Assembly (NCBI RefSeq): GCF_946187255.1
Contig: NZ_CAMHRZ010000142.1
Coordinates: forward strand, 1-8,728
Direction: 5' to 3'
Length of the DNA stretch: 8,728 nucleotides
Source of the DNA: an uncultured Ruminococcus sp.
GTDB taxonomy: Bacteria; Bacillota; Clostridia; Oscillospirales; Ruminococcaceae
In this document: positions 1-6,184 of the stretch, in pieces
How the letters are laid out: each line of letters starts with the position of its first letter
How positions within the stretch are numbered: position 1 is the first letter of the stretch
The notes under the pieces: model-generated
Told to the model about the DNA's origin: nothing
Databases searched by the model: none
The model's input: the letters and a program-made list of their open reading frames with translations, nothing else
Made by a program: the position numbers and the translations under genes

Positions 1-1
1 T

Positions 2-277
2 GCCCGTATCGCTATGACAAGATACATCAAGAGAGGCGGTCAGGTTTGGATAAAGGTATTCCCCGATAAGCCCGCAACAAGAAAGCCCCTGGGTACCCGA
101 ATGGGTAAAGGTAAGGGCGCTCCCGAGTACTGGGTAGCTGTAGTTAAGCCGGGCAGAGTAATGTTCGAGATCGCAGGTGTTCCCGAGGAGACAGCTAGAG
201 AGGCTATGAGACTCGCTATGCACAAGCTCCCCATCAAGTGTAAGTTTATAGTAAAAGAGACGGGTGGTGAACAGTAA
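2..277 (+). CDS. rplP: Large ribosomal subunit protein L16 (uL16), C-terminal part
   Basis: L16 is a 50S protein near the A site and the peptidyl-transferase centre that helps place the acceptor end of tRNA. The reading frame is already open at base 2 and gives 91 residues before TAA, against roughly 140 for the family, so about the first third lies upstream of the window. The visible part starts ARIAMTRYIKRGG, followed by VWIKVFPDKPATRKPLGTRMG and then GKGAPEYWVAVVKPGRVMFEI, all hallmark L16 segments. The in-frame ATG at 14 is internal (the Met of ARIAM), not the start. The stop TAA shares its last A with the ATG of rpmC (TAATG), which suggests translational coupling. Identity is certain; only the start is missing. 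Confidence 0.97.
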   Translation, partial: ARIAMTRYIKRGGQVWIKVFPDKPATRKPLGTRMGKGKGAPEYWVAVVKPGRVMFEIAGVPEETAREAMRLAMHKLPIKCKFIVKETGGEQ

Positions 278-474
278 TGAAGGCAAATGAGATCAAGGAA
301 ATGACCGCAGAGGAGCTGAACACCAAGCTCGCAGAGCTTAAGGAAGAGCTGTTCAATCTTCGTTTCCAGCATGCTGTGAACCAGCTGGAGAACCCCAAGA
401 GACTTCAGGCTGTGAAGAAGGACATTGCTCGTGTCAAGACATTCATTCGTAAGCATGAGTCCGAAGCTCAGTAA
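277..474 (+). CDS. rpmC: Large ribosomal subunit protein L29 (uL29)
   Basis: L29 is a small two-helix 50S protein that sits beside L23 at the polypeptide exit tunnel, near the docking site for signal recognition particle and trigger factor. At 65 residues it has the usual family length. The sequence begins MKANEIKEMTAEELNTKL, continues with the typical ELKEELFNLRFQ helix, then a short turn containing NP before the second helix ending RVKTFIRKHE. It overlaps rplP by one base (TAATG at 275-279). The site GGGTGG at 262-267 within the end of rplP is a modest ribosome binding site, so ribosomes finishing L16 probably restart here. Confidence 0.97.
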   Translation: MKANEIKEMTAEELNTKLAELKEELFNLRFQHAVNQLENPKRLQAVKKDIARVKTFIRKHESEAQ

Positions 475-492
475 TAAAGGAGGAGGATCACT

Positions 493-750
493 GTGAGCGA
501 AAGAAATCTGAGAAAGACAAGAGTTGGTACTGTTGTTTCCAACAAGATGGACAAGACTATCGTCGTAGCTATCAAGGATAACGTTCAGCACCCTCTTTAC
601 AAGAAGATCATCAAGAAGACAGTAAAGCTGAAGGCACACGATGAAAACAACGAGTGCGGCATCGGCGATACCGTTAAGGTAATGGAAACAAGACCTCTTT
701 CCAAGGACAAGAGATGGAGACTTGTTAACATCATCGAAAAGGCTAAGTAA
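493..750 (+). CDS. rpsQ: Small ribosomal subunit protein S17 (uS17), GTG start
   Basis: S17 is an OB-fold 30S protein that binds 16S rRNA early in assembly. The 85 residues match the family length and carry the signature stretches GTVVSNKMDKTIVVAI, HPLYKKIIKKT, and the GDTVKVMETRPLSKDKRWRLV segment near the end. I chose the GTG at 493 because an extended Shine-Dalgarno run (AAAGGAGGAGG, 476-486) lies six bases upstream and no in-frame ATG gives a full S17 N-terminus. It is the last gene of the S10 block. The spacer after it is the longest in the window (89 bases) and holds a stem-loop. Confidence 0.97.
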   Translation: MSERNLRKTRVGTVVSNKMDKTIVVAIKDNVQHPLYKKIIKKTVKLKAHDENNECGIGDTVKVMETRPLSKDKRWRLVNIIEKAK

Positions 751-766
751 TTATAAATGAGTGCAA

Positions 767-806
767 GGTACTTTGGCAGAGCGTGATACGCTTCTGCCGC
801 GGTACT
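767..806 (+). other. Two-part stem-loop in the rpsQ-rplN spacer
   Basis: The inner stem pairs GGCAGA (775-780) with TCTGCC (793-798) and GCGT (781-784) with ACGC (788-791), leaving a bulged T at 792 and a GAT loop. Below a 2x2 internal loop, GGTACT at 767-772 pairs with GGTACT at 801-806 (four Watson-Crick pairs flanked by G-U pairs). No T-run follows, so it does not look like an intrinsic terminator. The position corresponds to the S10/spc junction, where Escherichia coli separates two operons. A role in mRNA processing, stability or feedback control is inference only; the pairing itself is read directly. Confidence 0.6.
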
Positions 807-839
807 GAGTCCCAGTGATTTGAAAGGAGGAGCGCTTCA

Positions 840-1208
840 ATGGTACAGATGCAGACTTACCTGAAGGTTGCAGATAACTCCGGTGCTAAGGAGCTTATGT
901 GCATCCGTGTTCTCGGCGGTACGAGAAGAAAGTATGCAAACATCGGTGACGTTGTAGTTTGTTCTGTTAAAAAAGCAACACCAGGCGGAGTTGTTAAGAA
1001 GGGCGATGTAGTAAAGGCTGTCATCGTTCGTTCGGCAAAGGGTCTGAGAAGAGCGGACGGTACTTATATCCGCTTTGATGAGAACGCTGCTGTAATAATC
1101 AAGGAAGATAAGAATCCCAGAGGAACCCGTATATTCGGACCTGTGGCAAAGGAACTGAGAGATAAGGATTATATGAAGATCCTGTCCCTGGCTCCGGAAG
1201 TTCTGTAA
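840..1208 (+). CDS. rplN: Large ribosomal subunit protein L14 (uL14)
   Basis: L14 binds 23S rRNA and forms part of the intersubunit bridge region, next to L19; in bacteria it is also the docking site of the silencing factor RsfS. The 122 residues equal the standard family length. Diagnostic segments are MVQMQTYLKVADNSGAKELM at the start, RVLGGTRRKYANIGDVVV, VKKATPGGVVKKGDVVKAVIVR, and FGPVAKELRDKDYMKILSLAPEVL at the end. The ATG is preceded by AAAGGAGGAG (823-832) at good spacing. It is the first gene after the structured spacer and therefore opens the spc block. Confidence 0.98.
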   Translation: MVQMQTYLKVADNSGAKELMCIRVLGGTRRKYANIGDVVVCSVKKATPGGVVKKGDVVKAVIVRSAKGLRRADGTYIRFDENAAVIIKEDKNPRGTRIFGPVAKELRDKDYMKILSLAPEVL

Positions 1209-1224
1209 TGGAGGTGTCGTTGAA

Positions 1225-1542
1225 ATGAATAAGGTACACGTTAAATCCGGCGACACCGTAGTTGTTCTGTCCGGCAAGGACAAGGGCAAGCAGGGCAAGG
1301 TACTTGCAGTATCCCCCAAGGAGGGCAAGGTGATCGTTGAGGGTCTGAACGTAGCAAGAAAGCACGTTAAGCCCAGAAGCGCACAGCAGCAGGGCGGCAT
1401 CGTAGATGCTGAGGCTGCAATGTATGCATCCAAGGTAATGGCAATATGCCCCAAGTGCGGCAAGCCTACCAGAGTAGCTCACAAGTTCCTGGAAGACGGA
1501 ACTAAGGTAAGAGTTTGCAAGAGCTGCGGCGAAGAATTCTAA
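1225..1542 (+). CDS. rplX: Large ribosomal subunit protein L24 (uL24), zinc-ribbon form
   Basis: L24 is an assembly-initiating 50S protein that binds the 5' domain of 23S rRNA and lies near the tunnel exit. The N-terminal KOW motif is plain (GDTVVVLSGKDKGKQGKVL, residues 9-27), followed by VEGLNVARKHVKP and a QQGGIV segment. The 105 residues fit the family. The C-terminal part carries two CxxC pairs, C75/C78 in CPKCGKPTRV and C98/C101 in CKSCGEEF, separated by 19 residues. Such a layout normally binds one zinc ion. In forms such as that of Bacillus subtilis the cysteines are replaced (as I recall the sequence). The start follows GGAGGTG (1210-1216) by eight bases; the spacer from rplN is 16 bases. 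Confidence 0.97.
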   Translation: MNKVHVKSGDTVVVLSGKDKGKQGKVLAVSPKEGKVIVEGLNVARKHVKPRSAQQQGGIVDAEAAMYASKVMAICPKCGKPTRVAHKFLEDGTKVRVCKSCGEEF

Positions 1543-1558
1543 GAAGGAGGAGTTAAAC

Positions 1559-2104
1559 ATGGCTGCAAGACTTAAAGAACAGTATGTTAGCACAGTAGCT
1601 CCTGAACTGATGAAGAAATTCGGCTACGCTAACGTAATGCAGATCCCTAAGCTGGACAAGGTAGTAATCAACGTCGGCTGCGGCGCTGATAAGGATAATA
1701 AGAAGGTCATCGATGCTATCATGACCGATCTGGCTGCTATAACCGGTCAGAAGCCCATCGTATGCAAGGCTAAGAAGAGCGTTGCTAACTTCAAGCTGAG
1801 AGATGGACAGATCATCGGTGTTAAGGTAACACTGAGAGCGGAGAAGATGTACGAATTCGTTGACAGACTGTTCAACGTAGCATTCCCCCGCGTAAGAGAT
1901 TTCAGAGGTATCAACCCCAATTCCTTCGATGGCAGAGGCAACTACTCCACCGGTCTGAAGGAGCAGCTGATCTTCCCTGAGATCGAGTATGATAAGATCG
2001 ATAAAGTTAGAGGTATGGATATCAACTTTATCACTACCGCTAAGACTGACGAAGAAGGCAAGGAGCTGCTCAGACTCATGGGCGCACCTTTCGCTGAGAA
2101 GTAA
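1559..2104 (+). CDS. rplE: Large ribosomal subunit protein L5 (uL5)
   Basis: L5 binds 5S rRNA in the central protuberance and touches the P-site tRNA and S13 across the subunit interface. The 181 residues agree with the usual length of about 180. Family marks are the N-terminal LKEQYVSTVAPELMKKFGYANVMQ region (residues 5-28), the TGQKPIVCKAKKSVANFKLR segment, VTLRAEKMYEFVDRL, PRVRDFRGINPNSFDGRGNY, and the C-terminal DINFITTAKTDEEGKELL. The strong site AAGGAGGAG (1544-1552) lies just upstream. S13, one of its ribosomal partners, is encoded near the end of the same window. Confidence 0.98.
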   Translation: MAARLKEQYVSTVAPELMKKFGYANVMQIPKLDKVVINVGCGADKDNKKVIDAIMTDLAAITGQKPIVCKAKKSVANFKLRDGQIIGVKVTLRAEKMYEFVDRLFNVAFPRVRDFRGINPNSFDGRGNYSTGLKEQLIFPEIEYDKIDKVRGMDINFITTAKTDEEGKELLRLMGAPFAEK

Positions 2105-2121
2105 TGAGGAGGATACGTTAA

Positions 2122-2307
2122 ATGGCAAAGAAGGCTATGATAAACAAGCAGCAGGCTGCTCCCAAGTATTCCACTCGTGCTTATAACAGATGCAAGATCT
2201 GCGGCAGACCCCATGCATATCTGAGAAAGTTCGGCGTATGCCGTATCTGCTTCAGAGAGCTGGCACATGACGGTCAGATCCCCGGCGTTAAGAAGGCAAG
2301 TTGGTAA
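2122..2307 (+). CDS. rpsN: Small ribosomal subunit protein S14, type Z (uS14, zinc-binding)
   Basis: S14 is a late-assembling protein in the head of the 30S subunit. The 61-residue length and two CxxC pairs (C24/C27 in RCKICGRP and C40/C43 in GVCRICFREL) identify the short zinc-binding form, as opposed to the roughly 90-100-residue zinc-free form. The C-terminus KKASW is typical of the family. The first 14 residues (MAKKAMINKQQAAP) agree with Firmicute S14 proteins. GAGGAGG (2106-2112) precedes the ATG; the gap to rplE is 17 bases. Some Firmicutes hold a second, zinc-free S14 elsewhere for use in zinc starvation; none is visible here. Confidence 0.98.
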   Translation: MAKKAMINKQQAAPKYSTRAYNRCKICGRPHAYLRKFGVCRICFRELAHDGQIPGVKKASW

Positions 2308-2308
2308 G

Positions 2309-2316
2309 AAGGAGGT
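2309..2316 (+). promoter_or_regulatory. Ribosome binding site fixing the rpsH start
   Basis: AAGGAGGT is complementary to the 3' end of 16S rRNA and lies seven bases before the ATG at 2324. An in-frame ATG at 2267, inside rpsN, would add 19 residues that match nothing in S8; this site and the S8 N-terminus MQITDTIADLLTRIRNA settle the start at 2324. Confidence 0.85.
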
Positions 2317-2323
2317 AGGCACA

Positions 2324-2722
2324 ATGCAGATTACAGATACTATTGCAGATCTGTTAACAAGAATACGCAATGCTAGCACAGCTAAGCATGCGACTGTCGA
2401 TGTACCTGCATCTAATATGAAGAAGTCTATCACACAGATCCTCGTAGATGAGGGCTATGTAAAGAACTTCACCGTTATAGAGGATGGTAAGCAGGGTATC
2501 ATCAGGATCACTCTCAAGTACGATGAGAACAGAAATTCCGTGATCACAGGGCTGAGAAGAGTTTCCAAGCCCGGTCTGAGGATCTACGCAAGCTGTGAGG
2601 ATATGCCTAAGGTAATCAAGGGTATGGGTATCGCAATCGTATCCACATCCAAGGGCGTTATCACCGATAAGAAGGCAAGAGAGCTGAATGTCGGCGGCGA
2701 AGTCCTCGCATTTGTATGGTAA
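2324..2722 (+). CDS. rpsH: Small ribosomal subunit protein S8 (uS8)
   Basis: S8 binds the central domain of 16S rRNA and is needed for assembly of the 30S platform; in E. coli it is also the translational repressor of the spc operon. The 132 residues are the standard length. The N-terminus MQITDTIADLLTRIRNA, the central QGIIRITLKY and the C-terminal half with STSKGVITDKKARELNVGGEVLAFVW are all diagnostic, including the rRNA-binding STSKG loop. The longer frame from 2267 overlaps rpsN and is rejected in favour of the ATG with the GGAGGT site. I did not find a clear S8-binding mimic in the mRNA around rplX-rplE, so feedback by S8 is not shown here. Confidence 0.97.
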   Translation: MQITDTIADLLTRIRNASTAKHATVDVPASNMKKSITQILVDEGYVKNFTVIEDGKQGIIRITLKYDENRNSVITGLRRVSKPGLRIYASCEDMPKVIKGMGIAIVSTSKGVITDKKARELNVGGEVLAFVW

Positions 2723-2738
2723 TAAGGAGGGCTGAAAA

Positions 2739-3290
2739 ATGTCAAGAATAGGATTGAAGCCCATTACTGTTCCCGCAGGTGTAGAGGTGAGCGTTGCAGA
2801 CGGCAACGTAGTTACAGCTAAGGGTCCCAAGGGCACACTTACAAAAACATTCCACAAGGATATGATAATCAAGGTAGACGGCGGCGTTATCACAGTAGCA
2901 CGTCCTTCCGAGGATAAGCTGCACAAGTCGCTGCACGGTCTGACCAGAACACTCGTAAACAATATGGTCGAGGGTGTATCCAATGGTTTCTCCAAGAAGC
3001 TGGAGATCGTTGGTGTTGGTTACAGAGCACAGAAGCAGGGCAAGAACCTGGTAATGAACCTGGGTTACTCTCATCAGGTGATCTTTGAAGAGACTGACAC
3101 TATCAAGCTGGACGTTCCCGATCCGAACCACGTTGTAGTATCGGGCTGTGACAAGCAGGAAGTAGGTCAGTTTGCTTGTGAGATCCGCGAAAAGCGTCCC
3201 CCCGAGCCTTATAAGGGAAAAGGTATCCGCTATGAGGGCGAGTACATTATCCGCAAGGAAGGTAAGGCAGGCAAGGGCGCCAAGAAGTAA
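2739..3290 (+). CDS. rplF: Large ribosomal subunit protein L6 (uL6)
   Basis: L6 has two repeated alpha/beta domains and lies near the sarcin-ricin loop and the base of the L7/L12 stalk, where translation GTPases bind. The 183 residues are close to the usual 175-180. Seen are MSRIGLKPITVPAGVEVSV at the start, VTAKGPKGTL, the inter-domain GVSNGFSKKLEIVGVGYRAQ, and the C-terminal signature RPPEPYKGKGIRYEGEYI (within residues 152-170). AAGGAGGG (2724-2731) precedes the ATG. The C-terminus ends in a lysine/glycine-rich tail (KEGKAGKGAKK), normal for the family. Confidence 0.98.
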   Translation: MSRIGLKPITVPAGVEVSVADGNVVTAKGPKGTLTKTFHKDMIIKVDGGVITVARPSEDKLHKSLHGLTRTLVNNMVEGVSNGFSKKLEIVGVGYRAQKQGKNLVMNLGYSHQVIFEETDTIKLDVPDPNHVVVSGCDKQEVGQFACEIREKRPPEPYKGKGIRYEGEYIIRKEGKAGKGAKK

Positions 3291-3308
3291 TAAAAGGAGA
3301 GAATCACT

Positions 3309-3668
3309 ATGGTTAAAAAGCTTGACAGAGCTAAGGCAAGAATCAAGAGACATCAGAGGATCCGCAACAAGATCAGCGGTACTCCCGAATGCCCCCGCCT
3401 CAACGTATTCCGCTCCTCTAAGCATATATATGCACAGATCATCGACGATGTTAACGGCGTAACACTGGCTTCCGCTTCCTCCATGAGCAAGGGCTTCGAG
3501 GGCAACGGCGGCAACAAGGAAGGCGCACGCAAGGTCGGCGAGATGATCGCAGAAGCTGCTAAGGCAAAGGGAATTGAAAATGTCGTATTCGACAGAGGCG
3601 GTTTCCTTTATCACGGCCGTGTGCAGGAGCTTGCAGACGGTGCCCGTGAAGGCGGACTTAAGTTCTAA
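3309..3668 (+). CDS. rplR: Large ribosomal subunit protein L18 (uL18)
   Basis: L18 binds 5S rRNA together with L5 and attaches it to the central protuberance. The 119 residues match the family. The basic N-terminus (MVKKLDRAKARIKRHQRIRNK) contacts RNA; then come GTPECPRLNVFRSSKHIYAQIIDD, LASASSM, and the conserved C-terminus VVFDRGGFLYHGRVQELADGAREGGLKF (residues 92-119). An AAGGAGAG site (3294-3301) lies eight bases before the ATG; the gap from rplF is 18 bases. Confidence 0.98.
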   Translation: MVKKLDRAKARIKRHQRIRNKISGTPECPRLNVFRSSKHIYAQIIDDVNGVTLASASSMSKGFEGNGGNKEGARKVGEMIAEAAKAKGIENVVFDRGGFLYHGRVQELADGAREGGLKF

Positions 3669-3685
3669 GAAGAGGAGGAAAAACA

Positions 3686-4189
3686 ATGGCTTTAATAGAT
3701 GCTTCAAAGATCGAAGAGCTGCAGGAAAAGGTCGTAGCAATAAACAGAGTATCCAAGACTGTTAAGGGCGGCCGTATCATGAAGTTCTCCGCACTTGTAG
3801 TAGTTGGCGACGGCAACGGAATCGTTGGCTTCGGCATCGGTAAGTCGGGTGAAGTTCCCGACGCTATCAGAAAGGCTATTCAGGACGCTAAGAAGAACCT
3901 GGTAAGGATCTCTCTGAAGGGTACAACTATCCCCCACGAGATCGTAGGCAAGTTCGGCGCAGGTGAGGTTCTCCTCAAGCCCGCCGCTCCCGGTACAGGT
4001 ATCATCGCAGGCGGCACTGTGAGAGCAGTGGTTGAAGCAGCCGGCATAAGAGATATCAGAGCAAAGTCGCTTCGCTCTAATAATCCTTACAACGCAGTAA
4101 GAGCTACCATCAACGGTCTGACCAGCGTAAGAAGCGCTGAGGCGATCGCTGAGCTGAGAGGCAAGACTGTTAAGGAAATATTTGAATAA
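3686..4189 (+). CDS. rpsE: Small ribosomal subunit protein S5 (uS5)
   Basis: S5 lines the mRNA entry region of the 30S subunit with S3 and S4 and affects decoding accuracy. The 167 residues match the family. The double-stranded-RNA-binding-like N-terminal domain is visible as VVAINRVSKTVKGGRIMKFS and VVVGDGNGIVGFGIGKSGEVPDAI (roughly residues 13-66), followed by the C-terminal domain with PAAPGTGIIAGGTVRAVVEAAG and the end TINGL...AELRGKTVKEI. GAGGAGG (3672-3678) lies seven bases upstream. Spectinomycin-resistance changes in other bacteria map to the VSKTVKGGR loop, which here looks like the normal sensitive form. Confidence 0.98.
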   Translation: MALIDASKIEELQEKVVAINRVSKTVKGGRIMKFSALVVVGDGNGIVGFGIGKSGEVPDAIRKAIQDAKKNLVRISLKGTTIPHEIVGKFGAGEVLLKPAAPGTGIIAGGTVRAVVEAAGIRDIRAKSLRSNNPYNAVRATINGLTSVRSAEAIAELRGKTVKEIFE

Positions 4190-4194
4190 GGAGG
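4188..4194 (+). promoter_or_regulatory. Ribosome binding site fixing the rpmD start
   Basis: AAGGAGG overlaps the end of rpsE and lies nine bases before the ATG at 4204. The earlier in-frame ATG at 4195 directly abuts this site, too close to be used, so the L30 product begins MANLKIQ. Confidence 0.8.
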
Positions 4195-4203
4195 ATGAAC
4201 AGT

Positions 4204-4383
4204 ATGGCAAACCTGAAAATTCAGCTGGTCAAGAGCCTGCATGGCAGAAGCGAGAAGCAGATCGCCACTGCAAATTCTCTTGGTCTGAGAAAAATCGGGG
4301 ATACGACCGAACAGCCCGATAATGCTTGTACACAGGGCAAGATCAAGCTGGTATCCCACCTTATTAAAGTAACCGAAGCGTAA
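4204..4383 (+). CDS. rpmD: Large ribosomal subunit protein L30 (uL30)
   Basis: L30 is a small ferredoxin-like-fold protein on the surface of the 50S subunit. From ATG 4204 the product is 59 residues, the typical bacterial length. The family pattern is clear: LKIQLVKSLHGRSEKQIATA, then SLGLRKIGDTTEQPDN, then GKIKLVSHLIKV near the end. It sits between rpsE and rplO, the conserved position in the spc block. The start at 4195 would add MNS, which is unsupported by spacing to the Shine-Dalgarno site. Confidence 0.96.
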   Translation: MANLKIQLVKSLHGRSEKQIATANSLGLRKIGDTTEQPDNACTQGKIKLVSHLIKVTEA

Positions 4384-4401
4384 GCAGGGAGGTGCGACAA
4401 C

Positions 4402-4842
4402 ATGAAGCTTCACGAATTATCACCTAATCCCGGCGCTGTAAAGGACGTTAAGCGCGTGGGCAGAGGTCACGGTTCAGGAAACGGTAAGACTGCAGGTAAG
4501 GGTCACAAGGGTCAGAAGGCCAGATCCGGCGGCAGCATCAGACCCGGCTTCGAGGGTGGTCAGACCGCTCTTGCAAGAAGAATTCCTAAGCGTGGATTCA
4601 ACAATATATTCGCAACCAAGTATGCGATCATCAACGTATCCGATCTTGAGAAGTTCGTTGACGGCACAGTAGTTGATTTTGAACTGCTGAAGGCATCCGG
4701 CATCCTCAAGGAGGAGTATGATGGAGTTAAGGTCCTCGGCAACGGCGACCTCACCAAAAACCTTACCGTCAAGGCTGCTAAGTTCTCCGCAGCAGCTAAG
4801 GAGAAAATCGAAAAGGCAGGCGGGAAGGCTGAGGTGATGTAA
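4402..4842 (+). CDS. rplO: Large ribosomal subunit protein L15 (uL15)
   Basis: L15 is a 50S protein with a long basic N-terminal extension that threads through 23S rRNA late in assembly. The 146 residues fit the family. The N-terminus MKLHELSPNPGAVKDVKRVG, then the glycine- and lysine-rich region GRGHGSGNGKTAGKGHKGQK, and GFEGGQTALARRIPKRGF (around residues 50-67) are textbook L15. The C-terminal domain ends AAKEKIEKAGGKAEVM. GGGAGGTG (4387-4394) precedes the ATG by seven bases. The stop codon is only two bases from the GTG of secY, implying coupled translation with it. Confidence 0.98.
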   Translation: MKLHELSPNPGAVKDVKRVGRGHGSGNGKTAGKGHKGQKARSGGSIRPGFEGGQTALARRIPKRGFNNIFATKYAIINVSDLEKFVDGTVVDFELLKASGILKEEYDGVKVLGNGDLTKNLTVKAAKFSAAAKEKIEKAGGKAEVM

Positions 4843-4844
4843 TT

Positions 4845-6155
4845 GTGATAGAGACATTTCGTAATGCCTGGAAGGTTCCGGAATTAAGAAGAAAGCTCCT
4901 ATTTACATTTCTCATCATAGTTATATACAGGATAGGCGGTACTATCCCCGTTCCCTATCTCGATCCTGTTGCTCTGAACGACTGGTTCGAGGGCAGCAAA
5001 AATTCAGGTGACTTCTTCAGTTACCTGAACGTCCTTTCGGGCGGTAACTTCTCAAAGGCAACACTGATGGCACTGTCCGTCGGTCCTTACATCAACGCGC
5101 AGATCATCATTCAGCTGCTGACCTACGCACTGCCTCCGCTGGAGAGACTCTCCAAGGAGGGCATGGAGGGCAGAAAGACCCTCAACAAGATCACCAAGTA
5201 CACTGCACTCGGTATCGCACTGTTCCAGGGCTGGGCTTACTACAGAACACTGATGAACGTTAACGGTCAGCAGATAGTAATGTATTCAGGCCATACCTTT
5301 GAGAGATATTTCACAGAAGTCATCATTATCTTCTGCTTCGTTGCAGGCGCCTCGCTGACTATATGGCTGGGCGACAGGATAAATGAAAAGGGTATCGGCA
5401 ACGGCGTATCCATGCTGCTGTTCGCAGGTATCATCGCAAGAGGTCCTGAGGCTGTTCTCGGACTGTTCGAGCTGATGAAGACAGGCGAAGTTAAGAATAT
5501 GGTACTCGTTCCGATAATCATCGTGGTATTCATCCTCATGATCGCGTTCATCATCTTCATGAACAACGCCGAGAGAAGAATCCCGATACAGTATGCCAAG
5601 CGCGTAGTAGGCAGAAAGCAGTACGGCGGTCAGAGCACTTACATCCCGATCAAGATCGCGATGAGCGGCGTTCTCCCCATCATCTTTGCTATGAGCTTTA
5701 TGTCTATACCGCAGACACTCAAACTCTTCACAGGCGAACCTAAGGCGGGTACATTCTACGCAGGTCTGCTCAAGTGGTTTGAGTACACTCATCCGTTCTA
5801 CGCTTGTCTGTATTTCGTTCTCATCATCGCGTTCAACTACTTCTATGTAAGTATGTCCTACAACCCGATCGAGATCGCTAACAACCTCAGACAGAACAAC
5901 GGCGGCGTTCCCGGTATCAGACCCGGTAAGCCTACCAGCGACTACCTCCAGAAGATCCTCGGAAAGATCACTCTGGTCGGCGCTGTGTTCCTGGGTATAA
6001 TCGCTATATTCCCTATCATCTTTACAGCTATAACCAAGATGAATATCGCAATGGGCGGTACTTCCATACTCATCGTTGTAAGCGTTGCGCTTGAAACGGC
6101 AAGAACTATGGAATCTCAGATGATGATGCGTCATCACTCGGGCTTCCTGAAATAA
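4845..6155 (+). CDS. secY: Preprotein translocase subunit SecY, GTG start
   Basis: SecY forms the protein-conducting channel of the Sec translocon in the cytoplasmic membrane, working with SecE, SecG and the SecA motor. The 436 residues are of normal length. Ten hydrophobic segments can be traced, at about residues 17-37, 73-93, 116-137, 155-175, 183-203, 216-240, 271-293, 317-338, 370-395 and 397-419. SecY marks include FRNAWKVPELRRKLLFT at the start, VGPYINAQIIIQLLTYALPPLERL, the AERRIPIQYAKRVVGRKQYGGQSTYIP cytoplasmic loop (242-268) that meets ribosome and SecA, and NPIEIANNLRQNNGGVPGIRPGKPT (340-363). The GTG start follows GAGGTGAT (4831-4838), which lies in the end of rplO; no in-frame ATG would retain the N-terminus. 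Confidence 0.98.
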   Translation: MIETFRNAWKVPELRRKLLFTFLIIVIYRIGGTIPVPYLDPVALNDWFEGSKNSGDFFSYLNVLSGGNFSKATLMALSVGPYINAQIIIQLLTYALPPLERLSKEGMEGRKTLNKITKYTALGIALFQGWAYYRTLMNVNGQQIVMYSGHTFERYFTEVIIIFCFVAGASLTIWLGDRINEKGIGNGVSMLLFAGIIARGPEAVLGLFELMKTGEVKNMVLVPIIIVVFILMIAFIIFMNNAERRIPIQYAKRVVGRKQYGGQSTYIPIKIAMSGVLPIIFAMSFMSIPQTLKLFTGEPKAGTFYAGLLKWFEYTHPFYACLYFVLIIAFNYFYVSMSYNPIEIANNLRQNNGGVPGIRPGKPTSDYLQKILGKITLVGAVFLGIIAIFPIIFTAITKMNIAMGGTSILIVVSVALETARTMESQMMMRHHSGFLK

Positions 6156-6184
6156 TCAAAACCATCGAGAAAGGGGTAAGAATA

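Noticed and set aside
1543..1558. An E. coli-like S8 repressor site near the rplX-rplE junction
   Set aside because: The spacer is only 16 bases, filled by the ribosome binding site, and I could not trace a matching bulged helix by eye.
1989..2186. Plus-strand 65-codon frame across the rplE-rpsN junction
   Set aside because: It overlaps L5 and S14 in another frame, has no ribosome binding site and no recognisable content. A similar 96-codon frame at 3172-3462 is rejected for the same reasons.
2742..3740. Long open frame of 332 codons on the minus strand across rplF, rplR and the start of rpsE
   Set aside because: It lies entirely opposite three certain ribosomal genes. Its product is Leu/Cys/Ser-rich with no recognisable domain, as expected from the complement of strongly codon-biased genes. 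The same holds for the other minus-strand frames, including the 283-codon one opposite secY.
6121..6136. Perfect 6-bp inverted repeat (TGATGA/TCATCA, loop TGCG) near the end of secY
   Set aside because: It is inside the coding sequence for the conserved MMMRHH tail, is AT-rich in the stem and lacks a T-run, so there is no support for a terminator or operator.
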